Origin: Elephas maximus indicus
Taxonomy: Eukaryota > Chordata > Mammalia > Proboscidea > Elephantidae
NCBI RefSeq assembly: GCF_024166365.1
Contig: NC_064825.1
Coordinates: forward strand, 105,166,480-105,230,479
Reading direction: 5' to 3'
Length of the DNA: 64,000 nucleotides
A model generated the notes under the pieces. It searched no databases and was not told the origin of the DNA. It saw nothing but the letters and a program-made list of their open reading frames with translations. Each line of letters starts with the position of its first letter. Position 1 is the first letter of the stretch. Both the position numbers and the translations under genes were made by a program. Of this stretch, positions 46,166-56,297 are shown one piece after another.

Positions 46166-46894
46166 TTATACATTTTTGCATATAATTTATACATGAAATG
46201 TATTATTCTTTAACAAGCACTCATTGGTTCCCAAACCTAAGAACTAGATATGCTATCCTCATGGATTAATGCTGTGCCTTATCCCAGAACTCAGCTCTTG
46301 CTTTTAATAAGAACATAGGCATTTCCATCCCAGCATACACAGTGTTCTCTTCCTGAACATAAAGGGAAATGTAAGCACCTTCAAATAGAAACTCAAGAAC
46401 AGCTAAAAAAAAAAAAAGGTAGGTGAAAAAAAATAACCTAATTACTCAGGGACATAAAAGTTTTGCAAACAGTTAAGCAAGTTAGACCACTTAAAACCAT
46501 GTCTTGGAGACTCATACTGTTGGGAAGTTTTCAAACCCCAGGGGGCAACTGAGAGACAGTGCTATAGGTTCATGCCTTCTCTGGGAAACTTCTTTAAATT
46601 CTAGCTGGAACTAAAGTAGGAAACTTTTGAATCTTTATTTTTTGTTCCCTGAGACCACGTTGAAGGCAGCACTTGAGAAGCTGTGGGGAATATTCTCCAC
46701 CTTGTGTGCCTGTGAAGCTCTTTCTCTCTCTTTCAGGTGTAGAAAAAAGACTTGGAAACAACCTGCGCCTTTTATCCAGCCACTGAATGGACTTTTCTCG
46801 ATGAGGAATATGAGATTGCCATCACCAGAGTTTTCAAGGAACTGGTACATGGAGAGATTTATAATTCACAATTTTGCATTTTCTGAGGGAGTTT

Positions 46895-47105
46895 CAATGT
46901 GTAATGTAGCGCTTAAAAGTATGAGTGTAGCGTTCAGGCTACCAAGTATAATGCATGGGTTTATCAATGTCGTGCACACTTGGGCTAGTTACATCATCTC
47001 TCTGGTTCTCAGGCACCTTGTCTATAAAAGGGATAATGGTATTAGCAAAGTTGGTGGAAACATAAGAAGTAATGCATAATTAATGGTGCACAAATAACAG
47101 CTAAT
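46895..47105 (+). repeat. MIR SINE
   Basis: 'ttgggctagttacatcatct', 'ctggttctcaggcaccttgt' and 'ctataaaagggataatggta' follow the MIR core order. Confidence 0.6.
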
Positions 47106-49369
47106 GTAGTAGAAACCTTTTTCTGGGTTGAGAGTACCAATTACTTAAAATCTAATGAAACTAGATCTGTCTTCAGCTTGTCATCTTCAAGTTAAATCCA
47201 AATAACTTAGAAGTGCAAGAAGTTCATATTTTTTCCTAGCTCTTGATATGGCATTTTATTTATTCTTTCTGAATATATTCTCATTTATCATTTCTCCCCT
47301 AATACTTGTTCCATTCTGGAGTTTTAGGCTGAAAAGTGGGATTTTTCTGAGATTTTAAAGTATACTGCTATAGGAGCCTGGTATCTTGAGTGCTGCTTTT
47401 TCATTTACACAGCTCCTATATATAATATGTCCTTTAATGTTTCCAGAAATATTTCAGGGCAGGGCATTGAGAGTAAGGAAATATGATTTATTCAAATCAC
47501 AGAGCAGAGCCTTGACTTTGAAATTTTTCCTAAGTGTATTTGATGTAATAGGTAGCACTAGGTTTCTGTCTCAGAATTGTTCAAGAATGTCTAAATGACT
47601 GAAGCTCTGAACTGCTGTGGTGCTAGTTGGGGTGCCCTGTGTCTCTCTCCCAAAATAAACTAAACTGCTAAGAGAGAACAAATAAGGCTCAGGCATCCAT
47701 CAGGAAGTATACAGGTGGAGAGTGTGGTTAGTATTTTTTTTTAAGTCCAGGAATAGAGTATAAGATGAGATAGTTAGAGAAATCAGTGGAGCAACACTGA
47801 AAGAGAGAAAAGCATCTGCAAAGTGAAGAGAAGAGATTTCCCAGGTTATCAGGGAAGGGAATATGCTTAGGTAGACAGACAATGTATAAATATTGCTGAA
47901 ATAAGTGATAATAATAATCTGGATCAAAAACACAGTGGACTAAGAAACAACAGGGAGGATGATTAAGAATGGAATTTAAATCTATTCTTTTAATTTATAG
48001 TAACCATGTTTATTTACCTATGCATATACATATGCAGGTATGACATATATACATACATTTAAAGGATTCTAAAATATATGTTTATATCTCTATTACAGAA
48101 AGACAATAACAAAAACACTGATTATACTGACAACCTTAGTACTAAATCTGCACATAGCTTTGAATGTTATATACACTTCAAAGTTGAGACAGAAGTTTCT
48201 ATTGTTTTTCAGTGATTAGTATTAGAATTAATTTTGCTGTTTCATGTTCAAACTAATAGGATGGAAATAGTGGCCATGGGGGTAATTTGGAGCTGCGAGG
48301 AAAACGTCCAATATCACAGTCCCAAGAGATGCCCCAGAGCACCCAGAGCACACAGTTCACAGCTGGCCTTGGGGGGCCCTAAGGAATCTCTCACGGTGTG
48401 TATGGCTATCAAGAAAGAAGAGACCATGGAATCTTCTCGGAGAAGTGTGGACAGAATAAACTGCTTCCTTAGGCGGAGACATGAATTTAAAAATTGATAT
48501 CAGAGTGAGTGTAGGAGCTGGGTAAAGCTTACCTCATGGTATGGCTATTTATGGAAAATCTATAACAATTGTAACATTTTAACGTAATAGTCTAACCCCT
48601 ATTGTGTTAGCATGATAATTCTACTTATACAAACAAATTATATTGGATTACTAAGTAATCCCCAAATCCCACCTCTTTTTTCTGAACTGTTTAGTTGATG
48701 GAAAATATGGTGTTGTGGGTTTAACCTTGATTATAAATATTTGAAATATCCTTATGATTATATAAACATACATAATGAAAAGGAAAAAATCACTACCATT
48801 TTCATGTGTTCCCGTCTAGATTTTAAAATTATATTGATATGTCTATACAAATAGGCATGTATGTTAAAATTTTCTTCTGCTTTTCTCATTTAACATACTG
48901 TAAAAATACTTCACCTTCCATGTCTCTATTATTCATTAGCATTTTATTCACAGTATCATGCCCTATTAATTTGAAGTAGCCATCTTACTGTTATTGAACA
49001 TTTTGGGCATTTCTTTAAAATTTTATTTTTATAAGTGACACTGCATCACCTTTTGTTATAAAACTTCCTCCACCTCATCTCACTTTTAGAATAATTGTTT
49101 AGAGTTCGGGTAACTAGTATACATGATACAAAGTTGTTTATAAGTCAGAAATATTTACTAAGTTTTTTTCCAAAAGTTTTACATGAATGGGAACAGTTCC
49201 ATTGCAAATTTAGCAAGGAGTATAATTTTTTGAAAAAAGTGATTTTAACAATGCATAATTTATTCTTAAGGCAGATTCAATTTTCTAGCTCACTCTGTGT
49301 GTGTAGTCACTGCTTGAAAATAATTCTGACATCACTCTTTCACGTGTTTAAAGCTTCATACTTTGCCAG

Positions 49370-49510
49370 TCACTTTCCTATTAACCGTCTTACTGGACTC
49401 TCTTAAGTGAGCAGCTTGAACAAGTGCTACTCTCCCTACTTTATAGGTGAGAACACAGAGGCTGAGTGTTTCGTTCAAGGGCACATGGCTAGTCCATGAT
49501 GAAGCTGGGA
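49370..49510 (-). repeat. MIR SINE fragment
   Basis: 'actttataggtgagaacaca', 'gaggctgagtgtttcgttca' and 'gatgaagctgggatgg' match the reversed MIR core. Confidence 0.6.
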
Positions 49511-49539
49511 TGGCTACATTTTTTATAGCAGAAACAAAG

Positions 49540-49815
49540 TCATTACCTTTTTCTTTTTTAAAAAAGGTTTTAATTCTGAGTAATTTTAAATTTAGGGAGA
49601 AGTTGCTCAGGTTCTGTAGCGAGTTATTGTGTACTCCTCACCTAGCTCCACCTAATGTTAACATCTCATGTAACCCTAAGTTCATTTGAAAAATCTATGA
49701 AACAGACATTGGGATATTACTGTTAATTTAATTCCAGACTTTATTCATAATTCACTACTTCTTTCACTACTGTCCTTTTTTCCTGTTCTAGGACCCAATA
49801 CAGGACAATTAACTT
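49540..49815 (-). repeat. L1M LINE 3' UTR fragment
   Basis: 'ctcacctagctccacctaat', 'gttaacatctcatgtaaccc' and 'tctaggacccaatacaggac' match the known L1M 3' UTR on the minus strand. The piece at 59095-59510 is the neighbouring part of the same family. Confidence 0.75.
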
Positions 49816-50344
49816 TTAAATGACTTAAAATCATGGACTTCGTGGTCATAAGCCATGAGGACATTGTATTCTCCATTATAAACATTTTAACACTAATTTT
49901 GGAAATTCTTTTGATCTAAAAGCAGAGGGGGCTGATTTGTTTGTATCTAAAGCACATTTTAGTTCTAAAACTGTATTACACTTAGAACTCCCCATATAGG
50001 GGAAATGAAGAGATTAAGATTTACTTAATTATTAATATAGATTCAATTTAAAGTTCTTTGTCTAAAGAAACTACCTGAATAGAAGTGGATTCATGTGAGT
50101 TTGAGAGCTACTAAAGGACTACAAAGTTTACTTAAAAATTCTATGCATTAAAAATTAGCATATCTACACTGTGACCAAATGAAATAATTTACATTGTTAA
50201 ATAAAAGGTTGAGTCAAAGAGCTTATCATTAAAAGCACTTACTAGCCCTGTTCATGATAATATAGGAATTATAAATAAAAATCTTGGTAATTATTCTCTG
50301 TGTCAGTGGTCTGGGGGCTTGATCTCCTATTGATCTCCTATGTG

Positions 50345-50500
50345 TATTGTGCTATCTGATTCTATCAGTAGACATTCTTATACTCACCAGAAGCGTGTAA
50401 ATCAAGGGTTTTAAGTAACTTGTTCCATGAGACATAACTAAATAGAAGAGCTTGGATTTGAACCCAAGCCCGTATGAGTCTAGAGTTGATGTTCTTACTC
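50345..50500 (-). repeat. MIR SINE (unit C copy)
   Basis: 'agtaacttgttccatgagac' and 'cttggatttgaacccaagcc'; third paralogue of 29400-29565. Confidence 0.65.
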
Positions 50501-50871
50501 GTATCACTTCATGGCCTCTCTTGCTTTGGTCCTTGGCTAAACTGACCACTGTTGGCTCATATATTGATATTCTTTCATTTTTAATAAATGGTTGTTGACA
50601 GATCCAAAGAACCTTTTTGGGTTTGTTTAATATTCTAGTTTTCTGGGTGACAGCTTGTAGCTACATATGGAGTTAATAGTGCTGCCACAATTTTAAGTTG
50701 CCTAGGCTCCTGGGAACATAAGGAAATGGCTGTTTTAAAGCAAGCAAACAGAAGACATTAACCTATACTATTGAATATTTGTTAATTTTATTCTTTAATC
50801 TAAGTGACATTTATCAAAATCAGTTCATTGTTAATGCTCACAATAAGCCCCACTATTCTTTCATTCATTTC

Positions 50872-50914
50872 TGTTGTTGTTAGGTGTCACCGAGTCATTT
50901 CCTACTCATAGTGA
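50872..50914 (-). mobile_element. RTE 3' tail joined to a copied segment
   Basis: 'tgttgttgttaggtgtcacc' plus 'gagtcatttcctactcatag' is the last 45 bp of an RTE on the minus strand. It is followed directly by about 100 bp (50913-51014) similar to 48994-49096, both absent from units A and B at this site. Confidence 0.65.
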
Positions 50915-51200
50915 ACATTTTGGACACTTCCAAAATCTTATTTTTAGAAATGTCACTGCATCACTTTTTGTTGTGAAACTTCCCCCACCTGATTTCACTT
51001 TTAGAATAAAACTGTACATTCACCTATGTGCATCAAACATAATTATGTAAACTGTTTGACTGATAAACTTCTACTATGTGTGCAGGTGAGGAGGACACAG
51101 TCATCCTTCAAAGCTGTATCTACCTATGGAAAATGAAGTCAGGAGTTGATGTAATTGTCTGGTTGACTCATAGTTGCTGTCAATTTATATATGTATATTA

Positions 51201-51350
51201 TGTGTATGGTTAAGAGCTCAGTTGATAACCCAAAGGTCAGCGTTTTGAATTCACCAGCCACTCTTTGGAAATCCAGTGGGGGCAACTCTACTCTGTCCTA
51301 GAGTGTTGCTCTGAGTCAGAATTGATTCCTTGGCAGCTTTTTTTTTTTTG
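51201..51350 (+). repeat. AfroSINE
   Basis: 'gtatggttaagagctcagtt' head, 'ctactctgtcctagagtgtt' block and poly-T end. It lies directly before the RTE at 51372. Confidence 0.85.
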
Positions 51351-51371
51351 GTTTTATGATGAGTATGTATA

Positions 51372-53831
51372 TGATCTCCAGCTCTTTGCACATATCATTA
51401 TAATACTTTACTTTGTCTTCTCGAGAGGCCCTTTGAAATCTTCTGTTCAGTTCTCTTACTTCATCAATTCTTTCTTTTGCTTTAGCTGCTCGACGCTCAA
51501 GAGCAAGTTTCAGAGCCCCTTCTGACATCCATCTTAGTCTTTTCTTTCTTTCCTGTCTTTTCAGTGACCTCTTGCTTTCTTCATGGATGATGTCCTTGAT
51601 GTCATTCCACAACTCCCCTGGTCTTCAGTCACTAGTGTTCAATGCATCAAATCTATTCTTCAGATGGTGTCTAAATTCAGGTGGGATATACTCAAGGTCA
51701 TATTTTGGCTCTCGTGGACTTGTTCTGATTTTCTTCAGTTTCACCTTGAACTTGCATATGAGCAGTTGAAGGTCTGTTCCACAGTTGGCCCCTGGCCTTG
51801 TTTTGACTGAAGCTATTGAGCTTTTCCATCATCTCTTTCCACAGACCTAGTCAATTTGATTTCTGTGTGTTCCATCTGGCGAGCTCCATGTGTATAGTCT
51901 CTGTTTATGTTGGTGAAAGAAGGCATTTGCAATGAAGAAGTCGTTGGTCTTGCAAAATTCTATCATTGGATCTCCAGCATTGTTTCTATCCCCAAGGCCA
52001 TATTTTCCAACGACTGATCCTTCTTCTTTGTTTCCAACTTGTGCATTCCAATCACCAGCAATTATCATGTGCAATTAATTAATATGTGTAAAGAGCTGGA
52101 GATAAGAAACCAAAAGGGAAGAACATGCTTGGCGTTTCTCAAGCTGAAAGAACTGAAGAAAATATTCAAGCCTCGAGTTGCAATAGTGAAGGATTCCATG
52201 GGGAAAATATTAAATGATTCAGGAAGCATCAAAAGAAGATGGAAGGAATACACAGAGTCATTATATCAAAAAGAAGTAGTCGATATTCAACCATTTCAAG
52301 AGGCGTCATATGATCAGGAACTGATGGTACTGAAGGAAGAAGTCCAAGCTGCTCTGAAGGCATTGGCAAAAAACGAGGCTCTAGGAATATCAACTGAGAT
52401 GTTTCAACAAACAGATGCAACACTGGAGGTGCTCCCTCATCTATGCCAAGAAATATGGAAGACAGCTTCCTGGCCAACTGACTGGAAGAGATCCATATTT
52501 ATGCCTATTACCAAGAAAGGTGATCCAACCAAATGTGGAAATTACAGAACAATATCGTTAATATCACATGCAAGCAAAATTCTGCTGAAGATCATTCAAA
52601 AATGCCTGCAGCAGTATATCGACAGGGAACTGCCAGAAATTCAAGCTGGTTTCAGAAGAGGATGTGGAACCCGGGGTATCGTTGCTGATGTCAGGTGGAT
52701 CCTGGCTGAAAGCAGAGGATACCAGAAGGATGTTTACCTGTGTTTTATTGACTACGCAAAGACATTCAACTGTGCGGATCTTAACAAACTATGGATAACA
52801 CTGGGAAGAATCGGAATTCCAGAACACTTAATTGTGCTTCTGAGGAAACTTTACATGGAACAAGAGGCAGTTGTTCAGACAGAACAAGGGGATAGTGATT
52901 GGCTTAAAGTCAGGAAAGGTGTGTGTCAGGGTTGTATTCTTTCACCATACCTATTTAATCTGTATGCTGAACAAATAATACGAGAAGCTGGACTATATGA
53001 AGAAGAACGGGGCATCGGGATTGGAGGAAGACTCATTACCAACCTTGGTTAGGTAGATGACACAACCTTGCTTGCTGAAAGTGAAGAGGACTTGAAGCAC
53101 TTACTAATGAAGATCAAAGACCACAGCCTTCAATATGGATTACACCTCAACATAACGAAAACAAAAATCCTCACAACTGTACCAATGAGCAACATCATGA
53201 TAAATGGAGAAAAGATTGAAGTTGTCAAGGATTTCATTTTACTTGGATCCACAATCAACACCCATGGAAGGAGTAGTCAAGAAATCAAAAGATGCATTGC
53301 ATTGAGCAAATCTGCTGCAAAAGACCTCTTCAAAGTGTTGAAGAGCAAGGATGTCACCCTGAAGATTAAGGTGCGCCTGACCCAAGGCATGGTATTTTCA
53401 ATTGCATTATATGCATTTGAAAGTTGAACAATGAATAAGGAAGACTGAAGAAGAGTTGACGCCTTTCAATAGTGGTGTTGGCTAAGAATATTGAATATAC
53501 TATGGACTGCCAAAAAACCAAACAAATCTGTCTTGGAAGATATACAACCAGAATGCTCCTCAGAAGCAAGGATGGCGAGGCTGCGTTTTACCTACTTTGG
53601 ACATGTTGTCAGGACGGATGAGTCCCTGGAGAAGGACATCATGCTTGGCAGAGTACAGGGTCAGCAGAAAATAGGAAGACCCTCAACAATTTGGATTGAC
53701 ACAGTGGCTGCAACAATGAGCTCAAGCATAACGATTGTAAGGATGGCGCAGGACTGGGCAGTGTTTTGTTCTGTTGTGCATAGGGTTGCTATGAGTCCAA
53801 ACCTCTCGACGGCACCTAACAACAACAACAA
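51372..53831 (+). mobile_element. RTE LINE with inverted 5' part
   Basis: The 3' part (52084-53831, plus strand) runs from a 'gtgtaaagagctggagataa' start to the AACAACAACAACA tail. The 5' part (51372-52070) is the adjoining upstream RTE sequence in reverse. The two meet at the same element position: 'gatctccagctctttgcaca' at 51373 is nearly the reverse complement of the start of the 3' part. This is what twin priming produces, here with almost no loss at the breakpoint. The element is also 5'-truncated within the endonuclease. It sits about 1.3 kb upstream of the unit C OR. Confidence 0.92.
52084..53812 (+). pseudogene. RTE reverse transcriptase remnant
   Basis: The RTE protein copies its RNA at a nicked target. 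A long frame runs to 53052 with 'MPITKKGDPTKCGNYRTIS', motif A 'FIDYAKTFN' (the usual catalytic FD is FN) and motif B 'KGVCQGCILSPYLFNLYAEQ'. It stops at a TAG where the family has the Tyr of YADD; the next frame region begins 'VDDTTLLAESEEDLKHLL' and continues to 53427. The last part ('YFGHVVRTDESLEKDIMLGR') lies at 53491-53859. With D to N in motif A and stops, it cannot be active. Confidence 0.85.
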
Positions 53832-54021
53832 TGTATATGATAAGGCCATTACCCTCTGATTATAAATCATTTGCAGTTTCTTTGCCTTTAGGCGACTCAT
53901 TTATGCATGAACAAAGGAATCAGAAGATTTTAACCTTCAGAGGTGAATGGAGACTGTAAAAAGGCCATCCTTGCTCTGAAGTTCTCCCTAAAAAAAAAAT
54001 TCTCATCCCTTTCCATATTAA

Positions 54022-54194
54022 GGAAACCCTGGTGGCATAGTGGTTAAGTGCTACAGCTCCTAACGAAAGGGTTGGCAGTTCGAATCCACCAAGCGCTCCT
54101 TGGAAACTCTATGAGGCAGTTCTACTCTGTCCTATAGGGTAGCTATGAGTCGGAATCGACTCGACGGCACTGGGTTTGGTTTTGGTTTTTTGGT
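54022..54194 (+). repeat. AfroSINE, young, unit C only, perfect TSD
   Basis: Near-consensus copy: 'gaaaccctggtggcatagtg', 'ggcagttcgaatccaccaag', 'gagtcggaatcgactcgacg'. Flanked by TTTCCATATTAA at 54010-54021 and 54195-54206. Units A and B lack it at the matching place (near 31214 and 40083). Confidence 0.95.
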
Positions 54195-54206
54195 TTTCCA
54201 TATTAA

Positions 54207-55144
54207 TTCAGTGGAACCAACTTGGGTTTTGGAGCCAGAAAATCCAAATCTACCTCTGTTATTCTTTTGAATATAACCTCTCAAACGATGAGTTTGTTAC
54301 TAGTAACACGTGGATAATAAGTCTTAACATGGACTGTATCCTAGACACCAGGCACTCAAAAATTGCTTTCCTTCCATTGCCTTACTTAGTCATCAGCACA
54401 ACATTTTGAAGTAGTATTATTATTTTTATCATTTTCTGTTTTCATTTTAAAATGATGAATTAAAAGAGCAACCCAGCACTTATTACTTGCTAAGCATACA
54501 GCTAGGCACTTTTCCACAGGCCTTTATTTTTTATAAGGAATTAATTAATTCATCATAAATGTCCAGTTCAGCTCAGACTTGTAAGGAAATATTTGAGAGA
54601 ATATGTATGATTTCCAAGTGCCTCTTAAGCTGCAAGTTGTCTCTTCTTCTATTTGTAGATAAGGCAATCTTCAGGTGAGAGATGCATTTCCCGTGCAAGT
54701 CATGCTTGTTCCCTTGCCATGCCAATAACAGGCAAGAGTAAGACATTACGGTCCTCCTTTCTTCAGAGCCTCGATGTATTTCAGACTCCTTCTCAACAAG
54801 TCACTTTTGGTAGCCATTATGGACTAATCAGAGTCAGGACCTAGATAAAAAAAAAAAAAAATGTCATCCCTACCACTTATGAGTGTTTCCCTTCACTCAT
54901 ACTGAAGCTCTATTTTAAAGTATTTAACCTCAGTTCTGCCTGATGTCTCACTACCACCTTCAAGAAATTTCTAATTTCATATTCTCAACAAAAATAGAAG
55001 CACTTAAAATAACTTTGCTTATGGATGCACCAACCTGTTGATGACTAGTTAATACCATATACTATTCTGAGACAAATATCTCTGTCTCTTAATTTCAGAT
55101 TCTTCAAGGTCACTGTGGTAGCTTCCACCTTTTCCTCTGACATC
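54207..55144. other. Unit C, proximal 5' flank of the OR
   Basis: Homologous to 31230-32178 and 40095-41008. No gene; includes a poly-A run at about 54849-54862. Confidence 0.5.
55097..55098 (+). promoter_or_regulatory. Possible 3' splice acceptor, unit C OR
   Basis: AG after 'ctctgtctcttaatttcag', 47 bp before the conserved ATG at 55145; the best pyrimidine tract of the three paralogues. Confidence 0.4.
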
Positions 55145-56072
55145 ATGCAAAATCAAAGCTTTGTAACTGAGTTTGTCCTCTTGGGGCTTTCACAGAATCC
55201 AAATGTTCAAAAAATAGGATTTGTTATATTTTTGTTCTCCTACATTGCAACTGTTGGGGACAATTTGCTGATTGTGGTGACCATTATCAGCAGCCCAGCA
55301 CTCCTGGGCTCCCCCATGTACGTCTTTCTGGCCTTTCTGCCCTTCCTGGATGTGTGCTATTCCTCTGCATTCGCCCCAAAGATGATTGTAGACTCACTCC
55401 ACGAGAGGAAAACCATCTCCTCCGAGGGCTGCATGACCCAGCTCTTTGCTGAACATTTATTTACTGGTGCTGAAATGATTATTCTCACCGCCATGGCCTG
55501 TGACCGCTATGTGGCCATTTGCAAGCCATTGCGCTACCTCTCTCTCATGAACTGGAGGCTCTGTGGTATCCTGATGGGGTAGCCTGGACAGGAGGCTTCT
55601 TGCATTCTGTGATACAAATTCTCTTTACTTTCCAGCTGCCTTTCTGTGGCCCCAATGCCATCAATCACTTCCTATGTGATTTGTACCCATTACTGGAGCT
55701 TGCCTGCACTGATACTCACATACTTGGCCTTTTGGTGGTTGCCAATAGTGGGTTTATCTGTATCATAAATTTCTCCTTGTTGTTTATCTCCTATTGTGTC
55801 ATCTTGTTCTCACTAAGAACACATAGCTGTGAAGGCCGGAGGAAAGCTCTTGCCACCTGTGGATCTCACATTTCTGTTGTGGTTTTATTCTTTGTCCCAT
55901 GCATATTTCTATATGCCCGACCTCCATCTGCTTTTTCCTTCGATAAGATGGTGGCCATATTTTACACCACTGTAACTCCCCTGCTCAATCCTGTGATTTA
56001 CACTTTCAGGAATAAGGAAGTGAAAACGCCATAAGGAAGTTGTGGACCATATTGCTGATGGTTTTTAATTAA
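55145..56072 (+). pseudogene. Olfactory receptor OR4C-type, two frameshifts
   Basis: Third member of the local OR4C set. I start it at 55145 (MQNQSFVTEF), the position shared with 32179 and 41009, rather than an in-frame ATG 30 nt upstream. TM1 to TM4 read openly. At 55576-55579 the G-run has four Gs where the intact gene has five, shifting the frame. '[16 protein letters not shown]', '[13 protein letters not shown]' and 'PLLNPVIY' follow in the new frame until a second 1-nt loss in 'gtgaaaacgcc' (about 56024) where the intact copy has 'gtgaaaaatgcc'. MAYDRY is MACDRY. More diverged than the A and B copies. Confidence 0.9.
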
Positions 56073-56297
56073 AAATAAAACACTAAACATAACAACTTAA
56101 AGCTTGCAGAAGAAAGAAATCAAAATGGGCTCAGACAAGAACTTTGTAGGGAATGGACCTTGTAAGACAGAAGAAAATGTAATGCAACACAAAAACACTG
56201 ACGTGGAGGTCTGGAAATGCTCTTTGCATCCTCAGATTACTCATCATCTCAGAGTTGGCAGCTCAGTATCCTTTTATGTAAACTAAGGAGAGTTGAA

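Larger units (their letters stand above)
37301..46250 (+). repeat. Tandem array, unit B
   Basis: About 8.95 kb and homologous to unit A throughout; landmarks lie 8.8-8.9 kb apart (OR starts 32179 and 41009). It contains the only intact receptor of the window. A unit-specific AfroSINE (46011-46165) shows it separated from A before that insertion. Confidence 0.9.
46885..50010. other. Segment present only in unit C
   Basis: Contains two MIRs and an L1M fragment, so the DNA itself is ancient; its absence from A and B is therefore better read as a deletion in their common ancestor than as a new insertion in C. No gene is supported: open frames such as 48234-48497 and 49095-49406 have no domain. 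Confidence 0.55.
46251..56297 (+). repeat. Tandem array, partial unit C with inserts
   Basis: Homology to units A/B runs at 46263-46884, about 50010-51185 and 53832-56295. A 3.1-kb stretch at 46885-50010 is absent from A and B, and about 600 bp present in A (29625-30225) is missing here near 50565. Inserts are an AfroSINE plus RTE (51201-53831) and a young AfroSINE (54022-54194). The unit stops at an L1 insertion at 56298, so its 3' part is missing. Confidence 0.88.

Noticed and set aside
55115-55144. Upstream in-frame ATG giving the unit C receptor ten extra residues
   Set aside because: The paralogues at 32179 and 41009 start at the later ATG (MQN-), and ten extra residues before it are not typical of this receptor group.
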